Part shown: piece by piece, positions 29,140 through 38,617 of the stretch
Layout of the letters: every line of letters begins with the position of its first letter
Position numbering within the stretch: the first letter of the stretch is position 1
Source of the DNA: Vibrio coralliirubri
GTDB lineage: Bacteria > Pseudomonadota > Gammaproteobacteria > Enterobacterales > Vibrionaceae
NCBI RefSeq assembly: GCF_024347375.1
Contig: NZ_AP025470.1
Coordinates: 682,001-746,000, forward strand
DNA: 64,000 bases
Reading direction: 5' to 3'
The notes under the pieces: generated by a model
What the model was told of the DNA's origin: nothing
What the model saw: only the letters and a program-made list of their open reading frames with translations
Database searches by the model: none
Made by a program: the position numbers and the translations under genes

Positions 29140-30138
29140 TTAGACTTTCTCTACCGAATTGCGGCGTACCAGAGTTGGAGAGAACATCATTGGCTCAGTA
29201 GAGGTGTTTTCACCTTTGGCTAAGTGCAACGCGAGTCGTGTCGCTTTTTCTGCCATCATCTGAATCGGGTAGCGAATAGTGGTGAGCTTTGGATGAACAT
29301 AGCGGGCAATCAAGCCATCATCGAAGCCGATGATCGACATTTTGTCCGGCGCTTGAATACCGTTTTCATCAAGGACAGACAAAGCACCAGCTGCCATATA
29401 ATCGTTGTACGCCACAATGCCTGTGATCGGCAGTGATTTAGTCAAAAGGTTAGTCATGGCGTATTCGCCACCGTCACTGGTGGGCGCTGAGTATTCAATA
29501 TAGCTGTCAGAGAGCGCTATTTTGTAATCTGAGAGTGCCGCTAAGTATCCTTGGATACGCTCATCGGCATCTTCAATACTATGCGATGAGGCGATACAGG
29601 CAATGTTCTTATGGCCATGGCGGATCAAATATTCCGTCGCAAGATACGCGCCTTTCTTGTTGTCCAAGAAAATACAACGGTTGGCAATCTCAGCAATATA
29701 ACGGTTGATCAGCACTAAGCCTTTGACTTCTTTTGCATAGGCAATCAGTTCTTCGTCTGTCAGGCCTTTTGAGTGAATCACTAAGGCGTCACAACGGCTA
29801 TTAATCAGCAACTCAATCGCTTGTCTCTCTTCTTCACGATCGTGTGAGCCATTACCGACAAGGATATGTTTTCCGTTCTCACGAGCGACATTATCGACAG
29901 CCTTAACCAGCGTGCCAAAAAAGGGATCGGAGATGTCACCGACCAATACACCAACAGTGTTTGTGCTTTGGCTTACCAGCGCTCGAGCATTGGCATTCGG
30001 GCGATAGCCGAGTTTAGACATCGCTTTAGTTACAGACTCTACCGAGCTTGCACTCGCCTTGGGAGACTTGTTGATCACTCGAGATACGGTTGCAACAGAA
30101 ACACCAGCTTCCTTTGCTACATCTTTAATTGTTGCCAT
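29140..30138 (-). CDS. galR: Galactose operon repressor GalR
   Basis: A 332-residue LacI/GalR-family repressor closely resembling E. coli GalR and GalS. Matching stretches include ATIKDVAKEAGVSVATVSRV, VGDISDPFFG, NDYMAAGALSVLDENGI, LTTIRYPI and the C-terminal SPTLVRRNSV. It faces the galETKM operon and shares its terminator. A near-palindromic site lies upstream of its own start (30259-30276), matching the site before galE, so autoregulation is likely. GalS is an alternative name; only one gal-type regulator is present here. Confidence 0.92.
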   Translation of the reverse strand: MATIKDVAKEAGVSVATVSRVINKSPKASASSVESVTKAMSKLGYRPNANARALVSQSTNTVGVLVGDISDPFFGTLVKAVDNVARENGKHILVGNGSHDREEERQAIELLINSRCDALVIHSKGLTDEELIAYAKEVKGLVLINRYIAEIANRCIFLDNKKGAYLATEYLIRHGHKNIACIASSHSIEDADERIQGYLAALSDYKIALSDSYIEYSAPTSDGGEYAMTNLLTKSLPITGIVAYNDYMAAGALSVLDENGIQAPDKMSIIGFDDGLIARYVHPKLTTIRYPIQMMAEKATRLALHLAKGENTSTEPMMFSPTLVRRNSVEKV

Positions 30139-30258
30139 TTTTAACCTCTATACATTGCTGCATCTATTTAACACCGACAATGATAGTAAGGCAACGAAAC
30201 TCTCATTTTACTTCCAGTAATGAGATCTTTACCGCTTGTAATTATTAGGCTTAATGCT

Positions 30259-30276
30259 AGTGTAAACATTTACATT
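30259..30276. promoter_or_regulatory. GalR-type operator upstream of galR
   Basis: AGTGTAAACATTTACATT matches the galE operator at 15 of 18 positions. It lies between galR and ygjH. Confidence 0.65.
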
Positions 30277-30332
30277 TTACTTAATTTTAGTAAATGATTT
30301 AATGAGTGAAAACAAACCAATATAGGAAGTGA

Positions 30333-30668
<336 letters not shown>

Positions 30669-30674
30669 GCTCAC

Positions 30675-30710
30675 TTTAGGTTGGTGAGTCAATGTGTTCA
30701 CCAACCTAAA
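30675..30710. terminator. Bidirectional hairpin between ygjH and the GGCT-like gene
   Basis: A perfect 13-bp stem (30675-30687 with 30698-30710) exactly fills the 46-bp gap between two convergent genes. Neither side has a strong T-run. Confidence 0.6.
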
Positions 30711-30714
30711 TCAA

Positions 30715-31269
30715 CTAGCTGCGCACGGTCAGTATCAAGCCATCAATCACACTGTGATGGTGGTCGGAAACCCCAGCAAGGTTGCCGTATTTAGGCTGGT
30801 GGCGATCATTTTCTAATGGGTGATGCCAACCTTGTGTGTGTTTAACAAAGTGCGCCGCAAAGCTTTCAGACACCTCTAAACATCCTGCTAATACCGTATC
30901 GACATAGGTTTGAACGATAGGGCTTTTTTCGCAAGGTGCTTCAATCTCGTCTTTGATGTAAACCCAGATCGATTGATCCTGTTTGAACTCATCTTGGCTT
31001 TCTATCTGAGAGGCCTTTAATTTGATGCGGTGATAGCCACGCTCACGGCGATCAAACTCAGCCAGTGCAATATCATCCACCTCAAGCAACACACCATTCA
31101 CTTGTCCCTCGCCGAGATTGACGATCAAAGGTGATAACACATAGCTGTCATCGATCTTGCTCCAATGGCGAATTAAGCCATGAACAATCGCAGGGATCGC
31201 TTGCCCTGTCTGACCGGTAAGCTGGCGTGAAGATGAGTTGATTAAACTGCCATAACCAAAAATATACAT
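30715..31269 (-). CDS. Gamma-glutamylcyclotransferase-fold protein
   Basis: A 184-residue protein with the GGCT-like fold. The N-terminal YIFGYGSLINSSSR carries the YGSL substrate loop and DRRERGYHRI near residue 75 supplies the conserved acidic region. The family cleaves gamma-glutamyl amino acids or similar amides with release of 5-oxoproline. The ATG at 31269 follows AAGGA. It stands alone, convergent with ygjH. The substrate is not known. Confidence 0.82.
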   Translation of the reverse strand: MYIFGYGSLINSSSRQLTGQTGQAIPAIVHGLIRHWSKIDDSYVLSPLIVNLGEGQVNGVLLEVDDIALAEFDRRERGYHRIKLKASQIESQDEFKQDQSIWVYIKDEIEAPCEKSPIVQTYVDTVLAGCLEVSESFAAHFVKHTQGWHHPLENDRHQPKYGNLAGVSDHHHSVIDGLILTVRS

Positions 31270-31483
31270 CGCATTCCTTGTCTGAGTTGTTCCATTTAAG
31301 TCTAGTCTTACTATATGTGGCGAGATACCAAAAGTCAGTAAGTTTCTATTTATACATCTATAGGTCTTTATGACTCTTTTGGTTGTGTTTTTTTGACTTG
31401 TTTATTGGCTATTGAATCTCGTGAGTCGCTGTTTTTACTGGTTTTATCTAATTGGCGCGTTTCATGCAAAGTGATCTGCATAT

Positions 31484-31501
31484 TGCATCGGATTTGATGC
31501 A
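31484..31501. promoter_or_regulatory. Inverted repeat upstream of nnrS
   Basis: TGCATC-N6-GATGCA lies 57 bp before the nnrS start. It loosely recalls nitric-oxide-responsive NsrR sites, which contain ATGCAT-like arms, but the match is partial. Confidence 0.35.
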
Positions 31502-31557
31502 CACAAAATTTGGTTTAGGTAATACCTTGGCCGCTTATCTGAGAATTAGGAGCGAGT

Positions 31558-32742
31558 TTGTTAAATATCACAGATAAAAGTGTAGAAGACGCGATTCCAG
31601 CCTACCTGCGTTTAGGCTTTCGACCTTTCTTCTTTTTAGGCAGTCTCTATGCCGTGATCGCGATTGTAGCTTGGGTCATCATGTTCCAAAACGGTCAGCC
31701 TGAAATGCTAAAAGTACCGGCGCTTTGGTGGCACGTACATGAAATGCTGTTTGGTTTCTCAATGGCGATAGTGGTTGGTTTTGTGTTAACGGCGGTACAA
31801 ACGTGGACGGGTGTCAACGGCACCAAGCACTATCGATTGGCAGCCTTGGTTGGTTTATGGATCGCACCTCGTATTCTGTTTTGGACCCCCGCACCGTTAT
31901 GGTTGATTTCGTCGGTTGAGGCGCTGTTCTTAATCTTCGCCGCCTACGAAATTGGTTTCCGAGTCGTGAAGTCGAAAGGCTGGAAGAACCTGTTCTTTGT
32001 GCCGCTGTTTATATTGGCTATCGTGGCGAACTTTGCTAGTTACGCGACCATAAAGGGAATGCCTCCATTTCCATCGTCTGCAGTTTGGCAGGCCATGTTG
32101 TGGTGGTTTACCTTGCTGTTATCAGTGATGGGTGGGCGAGTAATCCCATTCTTCACGGCGCGTCGCTTTGATTTTGAAAAAGCACAACCATTGGTTTGGT
32201 TGGAATGGCTAGCGAACCTACCTTTGGTTGGTTTATTTGTGTTGAGCTTCTTCCCATTAACCTTTGCTCAAGTCGGCAATGAGTTGATGGTATTTGCAGG
32301 TGTGACACAGTTGGTGCGCTTTATCCGCTGGAAGCCTTGGACAACGCTATCAGAACCTTTGGTGTGGTCGCTGCATGCGGCTTACCTATGTATCCCTCTT
32401 AGCTTGCTGTTACGTGGTCTGTTAGACAACCCGTTCGCAAGCCACAACATGCTGCACTTGTTTGCGATTGGCGGTTTGAGTGGATTAATTCTGGCGATGA
32501 TTACGCGCGTGACAATGGGACATACTGGTCGTGCTATCTATAAAGGGCCAAGTATGGCTTTGGCGTTTTCGGCTATTTTTATTGCGGCACTCGTTCGTAG
32601 TTTGGGTGTGACATTCTTCCCTGCGTATTTATTTGAGATGGTTAACATCAGCGCCGGTTTATGGACATTAGCGTTCGGGCTGTTTATCTGGAAGTTCGGC
32701 ATGATGCTGTTAACGCCAAGAGTGGATGGTCATCCGGGCTAA
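31558..32742 (+). CDS. nnrS: NnrS family heme/copper membrane protein
   Basis: A 394-residue inner-membrane protein with about 12 helices. Family hallmarks are LRLGFRPFFFLGSLYA near the N-terminus, the His-rich LWWHVHEMLFGFSMAIV near residue 60, GGRVIPFFTARR near 195 and HNMLHLFAIGGLSGLILAMITRVTMGH near 295. NnrS protects against nitrosative stress in Vibrio. The start is a TTG at 31558, supported by AGGAG at 31548-31552 with a 5-nt spacer and no better ATG in frame. Monocistronic, ended by a strong terminator. Confidence 0.9.
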   Translation: MLNITDKSVEDAIPAYLRLGFRPFFFLGSLYAVIAIVAWVIMFQNGQPEMLKVPALWWHVHEMLFGFSMAIVVGFVLTAVQTWTGVNGTKHYRLAALVGLWIAPRILFWTPAPLWLISSVEALFLIFAAYEIGFRVVKSKGWKNLFFVPLFILAIVANFASYATIKGMPPFPSSAVWQAMLWWFTLLLSVMGGRVIPFFTARRFDFEKAQPLVWLEWLANLPLVGLFVLSFFPLTFAQVGNELMVFAGVTQLVRFIRWKPWTTLSEPLVWSLHAAYLCIPLSLLLRGLLDNPFASHNMLHLFAIGGLSGLILAMITRVTMGHTGRAIYKGPSMALAFSAIFIAALVRSLGVTFFPAYLFEMVNISAGLWTLAFGLFIWKFGMMLLTPRVDGHPG

Positions 32743-32766
32743 GCCAATGGGTTATCAACTAATACT

Positions 32767-32795
32767 AAAAGGGAAGCTCTGAGCTTCCCTTTTTG
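32767..32795 (+). terminator. Terminator of nnrS
   Basis: A 12-bp stem with a 3-nt loop (AAAAGGGAAGCT / AGCTTCCCTTTT) and a T-run. It is symmetric and may also serve the convergent deaminase gene. Confidence 0.9.
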
Positions 32796-32809
32796 ATCTT
32801 GATAACTCA

Positions 32810-33817
32810 TTAAGTATTCGCAGCAAGATATTGACGTACCTGTGTGATGAGATCTTCTTTGGCATGAGGCGAGATAAAACTGGCTTCGATGGCATTAATA
32901 CTAAACTGCGCTAATTCGTTTTTCGTCAGTGGATGAGCATTGGCGACCGCGAGGAAGTTATCATTCATATAGCCGCCGAAGTAAGCCGGATCATCGGAAT
33001 TGATGGTGACGCACAGCCCTTTTCTCAGCAACTCGACGATGTTGTGCTCTTGCATGCTCTCAAACACCTTGAGTTTGGTATTCGATAGCGGGCAGACTGT
33101 CAGTGGTGTACGTTTTGCTATTAGCTGTTCCATTAGCTCTTCATCTTCTACACAACGAACGCCATGATCAATTCGGGTAATGCCTAACAAGCTCACTGCG
33201 TCGATAATATTTTGTGCTGGGCCTTCTTCTCCGGCGTGCGCGACAGTCAGGAAGCCTTGGTTGATCGCTTCTTGGAATACATGTTTAAACTTCTCTGGCG
33301 GATTGCCCTGTTCTGATGAATCTAACCCAGCGGCAATGATCTTATCTTTAAAGGGAAGGGCTTGTTTGAGCGTTTCAAAAGCGCTGTCTTCATCAAGGTG
33401 GCGCAGAAAGCACATGATCAGTTGGCTGCTGATGCCAAGTTCTTGCTCCGCTTGATTCAAAGCTAGAGTAATCCCGCCGACGATGACTTCAAAGTCAATG
33501 CCGCGTTCAGTGTGAGTTTGAGGGTCGAAGAATATCTCAGTATGAACTACATTATCTTGCTGGCACTTCAACAGATAAGCCCACGTCAGGTCGTAGAAAT
33601 CTTGTTCATGAATCAGTACGTTTGCACCTTGATAATAGATATCGAGAAAGGATTGAAGATTGTGGAACTGGTACGCGTCTCGGACTTGGTCAGGGGTCTC
33701 AAAGGGAATCGACACGGCGTTACGCTTGGCGAGTTGGAACATCAGCTCTGGCTCTAGTGTGCCTTCTATATGTAAGTGCAGCTCAACTTTCGGTAAATTT
33801 TTGATGAAGCTATCCAT
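32810..33817 (-). CDS. Adenosine deaminase family protein, probably adenine deaminase
   Basis: A 335-residue TIM-barrel metal-dependent deaminase. Zinc ligands are H14 and H16 in VELHLHIEG, His in TVAHAGEEGP near residue 195, and Asp in NSDDPAYFGG near 275. The IEGTLEPE opening and EIFFDPQTHTERGI near residue 92 are typical of the fungal/bacterial adenine deaminase subgroup and not of true adenosine deaminase, so conversion of adenine to hypoxanthine is more likely. The ATG at 33817 follows AAGGAG. It is divergent from the DUF3622 gene, with purine-regulator-like palindromes between. Confidence 0.87.
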   Translation of the reverse strand: MDSFIKNLPKVELHLHIEGTLEPELMFQLAKRNAVSIPFETPDQVRDAYQFHNLQSFLDIYYQGANVLIHEQDFYDLTWAYLLKCQQDNVVHTEIFFDPQTHTERGIDFEVIVGGITLALNQAEQELGISSQLIMCFLRHLDEDSAFETLKQALPFKDKIIAAGLDSSEQGNPPEKFKHVFQEAINQGFLTVAHAGEEGPAQNIIDAVSLLGITRIDHGVRCVEDEELMEQLIAKRTPLTVCPLSNTKLKVFESMQEHNIVELLRKGLCVTINSDDPAYFGGYMNDNFLAVANAHPLTKNELAQFSINAIEASFISPHAKEDLITQVRQYLAANT

Positions 33818-33996
33818 AGCAACTCCTTAGCTATTTTAATTATGGGCGGAGTAGGTGAGACAGTAGAGTCTATAAACCTGAGCAAGCAGGTATCTCTTTC
33901 ATTTATCTCTGTTTGAGCATAGTTCATTTCATTGTTGTCGATAAAATAGGACAGAAGTTGATGGTGAACCGAGAGTTACGAACCGATTGAAATCAG

Positions 33997-34047
33997 GCGC
34001 AAACGATTTGCAGCATTGGAGTGTGATCCGCTGCAAATATTTGCAGC
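33997..34047. promoter_or_regulatory. Two PurR-like palindromes between the deaminase and DUF3622 genes
   Basis: GCGCAAACGATTTGCAGC (33997-34014) and GCTGCAAATATTTGCAGC (34030-34047, a perfect palindrome). Both resemble the GCAAACGTTTGC core of PurR sites without matching it exactly. Confidence 0.45.
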
Positions 34048-34171
34048 AATATTCATTGATTTGTGCTCTAATACCGCGCTTACCAAGGGATGGTGTTAAA
34101 AGATGCTCACTTAGATGGAGTTATCAAAGTTGACCGATCCCTTAATGATCTCCCTTAGGAAAAAATAGAAC

Positions 34172-34489
34172 ATGTCTAAGAACAAAAAATTTGATATCCG
34201 CCTTACAGAAAAACGCAACGGTTGGTGTGCAGAGATTACTCGTCAAGTAACGTCTCGCAGCACTACAGTATCTAAGCGTGAGTCTGGTTTCGAAACTGAA
34301 GCTCTAGCACAAGAGTGGGCAGAGAAAGAGCTAGCATCTTTCATCGCTAACCAAGCTGAACGTAACGAGCGTAAATCAGAGCAGCGTAAAGAGCGTGACG
34401 AACTACGTCATACTAAAGAGCTTAAAGCTGAGCAAGCACGTGAAGCGCGCGCTAAAGCTCGTGCAGAAGAGCAAGAAGACGCTGAGTAA
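34172..34489 (+). CDS. DUF3622 family protein
   Basis: A 105-residue basic protein. An N-terminal beta-rich segment (FDIRLTEKRNGWCAEITRQVTSR) is followed by a long, highly charged alpha-helical tail rich in Lys, Arg, Glu and Ala from about residue 60. It matches the DUF3622 family, common in Vibrio. The gene appears strongly biased toward preferred codons. It stands alone, ended by a long-stem terminator. Function unknown; nucleic-acid binding is only a guess from charge. Confidence 0.85.
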   Translation: MSKNKKFDIRLTEKRNGWCAEITRQVTSRSTTVSKRESGFETEALAQEWAEKELASFIANQAERNERKSEQRKERDELRHTKELKAEQAREARAKARAEEQEDAE

Positions 34490-34547
34490 TTCAGTGCATG
34501 ACTAATTTATAGATCCCTTAATTTTAAGATAAGGGATTTGTGAAAAA

Positions 34548-34601
34548 AAAAGCCCCGATACAACTTTTTTCTTTCTAGTTAAAAGTGTATTGGGGCTTTT
34601 T
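34548..34601 (+). terminator. Long-stem terminator between DUF3622 and the AstE-like gene
   Basis: A stem of about 20 positions with a few mismatches (34548-34568 with 34581-34600) and T-runs on both strands. It probably serves both convergent genes. Confidence 0.85.
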
Positions 34602-34693
34602 AGTTTGTGGAGTTCTGTTTTATTGTGTTTAAGAGCACTATGTTGGCTTCTCGCTTTTAACGTCGAGCTCTTAAACTGTAAAGCATTGTCTGA

Positions 34694-35740
34694 TCAGTTA
34701 TTCAGCGCAGTTAGCCAATCGTCTTCTGCCACTTCTTCAATGTAGCTTTCTACTGATTGTCCGACTTCTTCATCGTCTTGCTTGAAGTAAGCGATGTGGA
34801 ACACAGCATCACCTTCGTTGACCAAAGGTAGAGTTTGCTGACCAATCACGATACCGCCTTTGGTTGTGATCACTTGGCCTTCTTGGTGACCCAATGGAGA
34901 GCTGATGTAAGCAAGGGTTTGTCCTGCTTCAACTTGTTCGCCAAGTCTTACCATGTTACGCAAAATACCGTCTGATTCCGCGCGGATCCAGCTGGTGGAT
35001 TTACTCAATACTGGCTCTGGTAACTTCTTACGGTTAGGGCGCAGCATGCCGATTTCTTTCATCACTTGATGCACGCCAAGGTAACCCGCACGAATCGCTA
35101 GGTGATCAAAACGCAGTGCTTCACCACCTTCGTAAGTTAATACAGGAATACCCAGCTTTTCCGCTTCGCTACGCAGTGAACCGTCACGCAGTGGAGAATC
35201 AATAATCACGGGTGTTGCGAACGCTTTTGCGATGCGCAGTGTTTCAGGGTTCGATAGGTTTGCACGAATCTGTGGCAGATTGGTACGGTGAATCGCGCCC
35301 GTGTGTAGATCCAGAATGTAATCACAGTGCTTTGCCACGTTCTCAAAGAAGGTGTAAGCGATGCGTGATGTTAACGATCCTTTCTCGCTGCCAGGGAAGC
35401 AACGGTTTAGGTCACGACGGTCTGGTAGGTAACGAGATTTATGGATAAAGCCAAACACGTTAACGATAGGCACAACAATTAATGTCCCTTTCAATTTCTT
35501 TGGATCAATCGCATTGGTCAGTTGTCGTGCAATCTCAACACCGTTTAGCTCATCGCCGTGAATAGCCGCATTTACCATCAGTGTTGGGCCTGCTTGGCGA
35601 CCGTGAATAATTTCAATCGGGATCGAAAGTGGAGAATGCGTGTAAAGCTGAGCCGCTTGCAGTTCAATCTCCATTCGCTGTCCTGGCTGAACAGTATAAC
35701 CAAGTAATTCGAATGGTTGATTAGGTTTTAGTCTTGCCAT
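34694..35740 (-). CDS. Succinylglutamate desuccinylase/aspartoacylase family zinc enzyme
   Basis: A 348-residue M14-like zinc hydrolase. The metal motif is in NAAIHGDELNGVE (His and Glu ligands, near residue 60) and LDLHTGAIHR supplies the second His near residue 145. A C-terminal biotinyl-lipoyl-like beta domain (RAESDGILRNMVRLGEQVEAGQ) is present, as in the AstE-like subgroup found across Vibrio. No ast genes are nearby, so arginine catabolism is not supported by context. The substrate is unknown. The ATG at 35740 has no strong ribosome-binding site. Confidence 0.85.
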   Translation of the reverse strand: MARLKPNQPFELLGYTVQPGQRMEIELQAAQLYTHSPLSIPIEIIHGRQAGPTLMVNAAIHGDELNGVEIARQLTNAIDPKKLKGTLIVVPIVNVFGFIHKSRYLPDRRDLNRCFPGSEKGSLTSRIAYTFFENVAKHCDYILDLHTGAIHRTNLPQIRANLSNPETLRIAKAFATPVIIDSPLRDGSLRSEAEKLGIPVLTYEGGEALRFDHLAIRAGYLGVHQVMKEIGMLRPNRKKLPEPVLSKSTSWIRAESDGILRNMVRLGEQVEAGQTLAYISSPLGHQEGQVITTKGGIVIGQQTLPLVNEGDAVFHIAYFKQDDEEVGQSVESYIEEVAEDDWLTALNN

Positions 35741-36011
35741 TTAGGTTGTTCTCAACATGGTGATAATTCGTTAACACGGAATGTAGCAATCGTTGATTTT
35801 TAGTACGAATCAATCGCTTTACGGTGACGACAAAAGTTTTTTATGAAGGGGCTTCTGAATTGGTTTCAGTTTTTTATTTGGCTAATTGAAGGGTGTTTTA
35901 AATTGTGAATTTTCTGACAATACATTGATTTAGCGCTGATATTTGTTATTCAGTTCGTTGGTATTATCCACCGCCATTTTTTGGCGGCCAAATTCAAATA
36001 TTGAGATCAAA

Positions 36012-36551
36012 ATGAAAAAAACAATTTCAAAAGTTGTAGCACTAGCAGTGGTATCTGTTGCTTTATCTGGCTGTGTTGGTAGCAACGCAGTAACGGGTTA
36101 CCTAATGAAGTTCAACATCAAGGCTGTTGATAACCGTTACGCTCGTGGTGGTTTGAACATGCTACTTGCACCTGCATACGGTCTAACAGTTGCTGCCGAT
36201 TACCTAGTATTCAACTCACTAGAGTTCTGGACAGGTAGCAACCCACTAACAGGTGCTCCGCACATCTTTGATACTAAGACTGATACTTACCTAGACATCA
36301 ACCACCAACTTGATCCGTCGCTAACGGAAGCGCCTGTTGGTCCTATCACGAGTGCAGATGTGATCGAAAAAGGTCAAATGCAGCAGATTGATGAAAACAC
36401 GATCCAAATGGACATTACTTACCAGTCTGGTGAGCGTGCGACGTTAATCGGTGTTCGTGATGGCGAGATGGTGACGTACTTCATCGATGGCGAAGTTGTG
36501 GCACAAACTTCAATTGATGAGCTAGAAAGCTACGCGGCTTCACGCGCTTAA
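36012..36551 (+). CDS. DUF3332 lipoprotein
   Basis: A 179-residue protein with a lipoprotein signal (MKKTISKVVALAVVSVALSG then Cys21). The mature part matches the DUF3332 family (SNAVTGYLMKFNIKAVDNRY, AYGLTVAADYLVFNSLEFW). Asp is absent at position +2 (Val follows Cys), so outer-membrane sorting is likely. I use the ATG at 36012; the longer frame adds 23 residues that would bury the signal peptide. Monocistronic with its own terminator. Function unknown. Confidence 0.87.
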   Translation: MKKTISKVVALAVVSVALSGCVGSNAVTGYLMKFNIKAVDNRYARGGLNMLLAPAYGLTVAADYLVFNSLEFWTGSNPLTGAPHIFDTKTDTYLDINHQLDPSLTEAPVGPITSADVIEKGQMQQIDENTIQMDITYQSGERATLIGVRDGEMVTYFIDGEVVAQTSIDELESYAASRA

Positions 36552-36595
36552 TTGCTTCTTTAGTCACAAATAGTCGATTACAAAGATTAGATACA

Positions 36596-36625
36596 AAAAC
36601 AGGTACTCATTGAGTACCTGTTTTA
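36596..36625 (+). terminator. Terminator between DUF3332 and pepD
   Basis: A perfect hairpin (AAACAGGTACTC / GAGTACCTGTTT) with a T-rich tail. Its symmetric arms could also end pepD on the other strand. Confidence 0.9.
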
Positions 36626-36688
36626 TTTTGTGTCGATAAACGGTGTTTACTGTAAACACCATTTACTGAACAAACATAGCTTATCGAA

Positions 36689-38161
36689 TTAAGCTTTTTC
36701 TGGGATCGCTTCAAGCAATGCAACCATTTGGTTCCAGAATAGCTCAACGGTGTCGATCTTCACTTTCTCATCAGGAGAGTGCGGGAACTTGATGGTTGGG
36801 CCGAAAGAAACCATATCCATGTTCGGGTAAGGTTCTTTGAATAGACCACACTCAAGACCAGCATGGATAACCATGATGTTTGGCTTGTGACCGTAGATAC
36901 CTTCGTACATGTCGCGGAATATATGCATGATTTCTGAATCTGCGTCTGGTTTCCAACCTGGGTAAGCACCAGAGAACGCGATGTTAGCGCCTGCTAGTTC
37001 AGCAACAGAGTGAAGCATGCTTTCTACTTGTGAGCGACCTGAATCGATAAGAGAGCGGATCAGGCAAAGCACTGTGATTGAGTTCTCTTCTGTTGTGATA
37101 ACACCTACGTTTAGAGACGTTTCCACAACACCTTCAATCTCGTCACTCATACGAATCACGCCGTTTGGACATGCGTTAAGTGCCGCGATAAAGCGAGCTT
37201 GGTCTGCAGCCGCTAGAGCGCCCATTTCAACAGAAGCTTCTTCATTGAAAGTCACGATGCTGTCTTCTACTTTACCGAGCTCTGTTGAAAGCAGCTCAGT
37301 GTAGTAGTTGTATAGTGAAGCCAGTTTTTCTTGGTTTGCCGCAGGAACAGCAACCGTTACGAAACCCTCACGAGGGATCGCGTTACGAAGGCTACCACCT
37401 TTGAATTCGACGATGCGAAGGTCTAGCTCTTTTGCGTGACCCGCTAGGAAGCGAGCAAGCAGTTTGTTTGCGTTTGCACGACCTGTGTGGATGTCACAAC
37501 CAGAGTGACCGCCTTTTAGGCCTTTTAGCGTTAGCTTACGTGTTACGAAGTCAGCTGGAATCGCGTTACGAGCAATTTCAAATGTCATTGCGCCGTCGAT
37601 ACCGCCAGCACAACCCATGTACACTTCGCCTTCTTGCTCTGAATCGGTGTTAAGAAGGATATCGCCTTCTAACCAACCCGCTTCAAGACCGAAAGCACCT
37701 GTCATGCCTGCTTCTTCATCTACTGTTAGTAGAACTTCGATAGGGCCGTGTTGGATTTCGTTTGAAGCAAGAACCGCTAGGCACGAAGCCATGCCCATGC
37801 CGTTATCAGCGCCAAGCGTTGTGCCTTTAGCTGTAACCCACTCACCATCAATGTATGGTTGGATTGGATCTTTAGCGAAGTCATGAACTGTGTCTTCGTT
37901 CTTTTGTGGAACCATATCGATGTGAGCTTGTAGCACCACACCTTTTTTGTTTTCCATACCCGCCGTTGCAGGCTTTTTGATGAATACGTTGCCCGTTGGG
38001 TCACGACGTACATCTAGGCCTTGCTCTGTTGCCCAAGCAATAATGTATTGAGCAAGCTCTTCTTCATGCTTAGAAGGGTGTGGGATTGAGCAAATCTTAT
38101 CGAAGAACTGCCAGATAGGGGCAGGGGATAATTTACTGATCTCAGAATGGAATTCAGACAC
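36689..38161 (-). CDS. pepD: Aminoacyl-histidine dipeptidase PepD
   Basis: A 490-residue M20-family metallopeptidase, close to E. coli PepD (485). It cleaves a broad range of dipeptides, including Xaa-His. Metal and catalytic motifs are VLQAHIDMVPQ (His and Asp, near residue 80), GADNGMGMA (bridging Asp near 118), TVDEEAGMTGAFGL (catalytic and metal Glu near 149), NTDSEQEGE, and a C-terminal HAGLECG (His near 460). The start is a GTG at 38161, well supported by AAGGAG 6 nt upstream. Cytoplasmic and monocistronic. Confidence 0.96.
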   Translation of the reverse strand: MSEFHSEISKLSPAPIWQFFDKICSIPHPSKHEEELAQYIIAWATEQGLDVRRDPTGNVFIKKPATAGMENKKGVVLQAHIDMVPQKNEDTVHDFAKDPIQPYIDGEWVTAKGTTLGADNGMGMASCLAVLASNEIQHGPIEVLLTVDEEAGMTGAFGLEAGWLEGDILLNTDSEQEGEVYMGCAGGIDGAMTFEIARNAIPADFVTRKLTLKGLKGGHSGCDIHTGRANANKLLARFLAGHAKELDLRIVEFKGGSLRNAIPREGFVTVAVPAANQEKLASLYNYYTELLSTELGKVEDSIVTFNEEASVEMGALAAADQARFIAALNACPNGVIRMSDEIEGVVETSLNVGVITTEENSITVLCLIRSLIDSGRSQVESMLHSVAELAGANIAFSGAYPGWKPDADSEIMHIFRDMYEGIYGHKPNIMVIHAGLECGLFKEPYPNMDMVSFGPTIKFPHSPDEKVKIDTVELFWNQMVALLEAIPEKA

Positions 38162-38476
38162 GGATGACTCCTTTTTTATTTGATAACCATATATTTAGGT
38201 TTTGTATGGGTGAAAACCTAGAACAAAAATCTAAAATATGGGTCTGTTTTGATGGCAACAGCATACCACTTGAGCGTTTTGACGAGTAGCGGTTCTAAAC
38301 CTCAAATAGCTCAAATTTTGAAAGCGATCTTGTCCACCTGATCACAATTAAGCGCCTTGATGCTTATAAATGGCGCAAGCAAACGTTTGTTTAATTCTAT
38401 TCTGTAATTTAATTACGAAAATAAGTTTGCAAAATAACCGCAAATGGCAAAAAGTGTGACGTATAGCAAAAAATAC
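38162..38476. other. Upstream region of pepD
   Basis: Over 300 bp without a gene. It contains the pepD promoter region and a PurR-like palindrome at 38377-38392. Confidence 0.5.
38377..38392. promoter_or_regulatory. PurR-like box
   Basis: AAGCAAACGTTTGTTT contains the full GCAAACGTTTG core of the PurR consensus (13 of 16 matches). It lies about 100 bp upstream of a strong promoter for the short-ORF transcript. Confidence 0.5.
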
Positions 38477-38504
38477 TTGTAATCTTTTTTCTTTAGGGTA
38501 TATT
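38477..38504 (+). promoter_or_regulatory. Sigma70-type promoter of the short transcript
   Basis: TTGTAA at 38477-38482, a 16-bp spacer, and TATATT at 38499-38504. Transcription would start near 38511. Confidence 0.6.
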
Positions 38505-38617
38505 AATAACCAACTTCTGAGATGAAGAGTAAATGCTCAAAGGATGAGTCCGTTTTATCGCCTCCAAGGAACCGAGAAATCAAATTCGTTTTTTATTGAT
38601 TTATTAAGGTGATAGTT

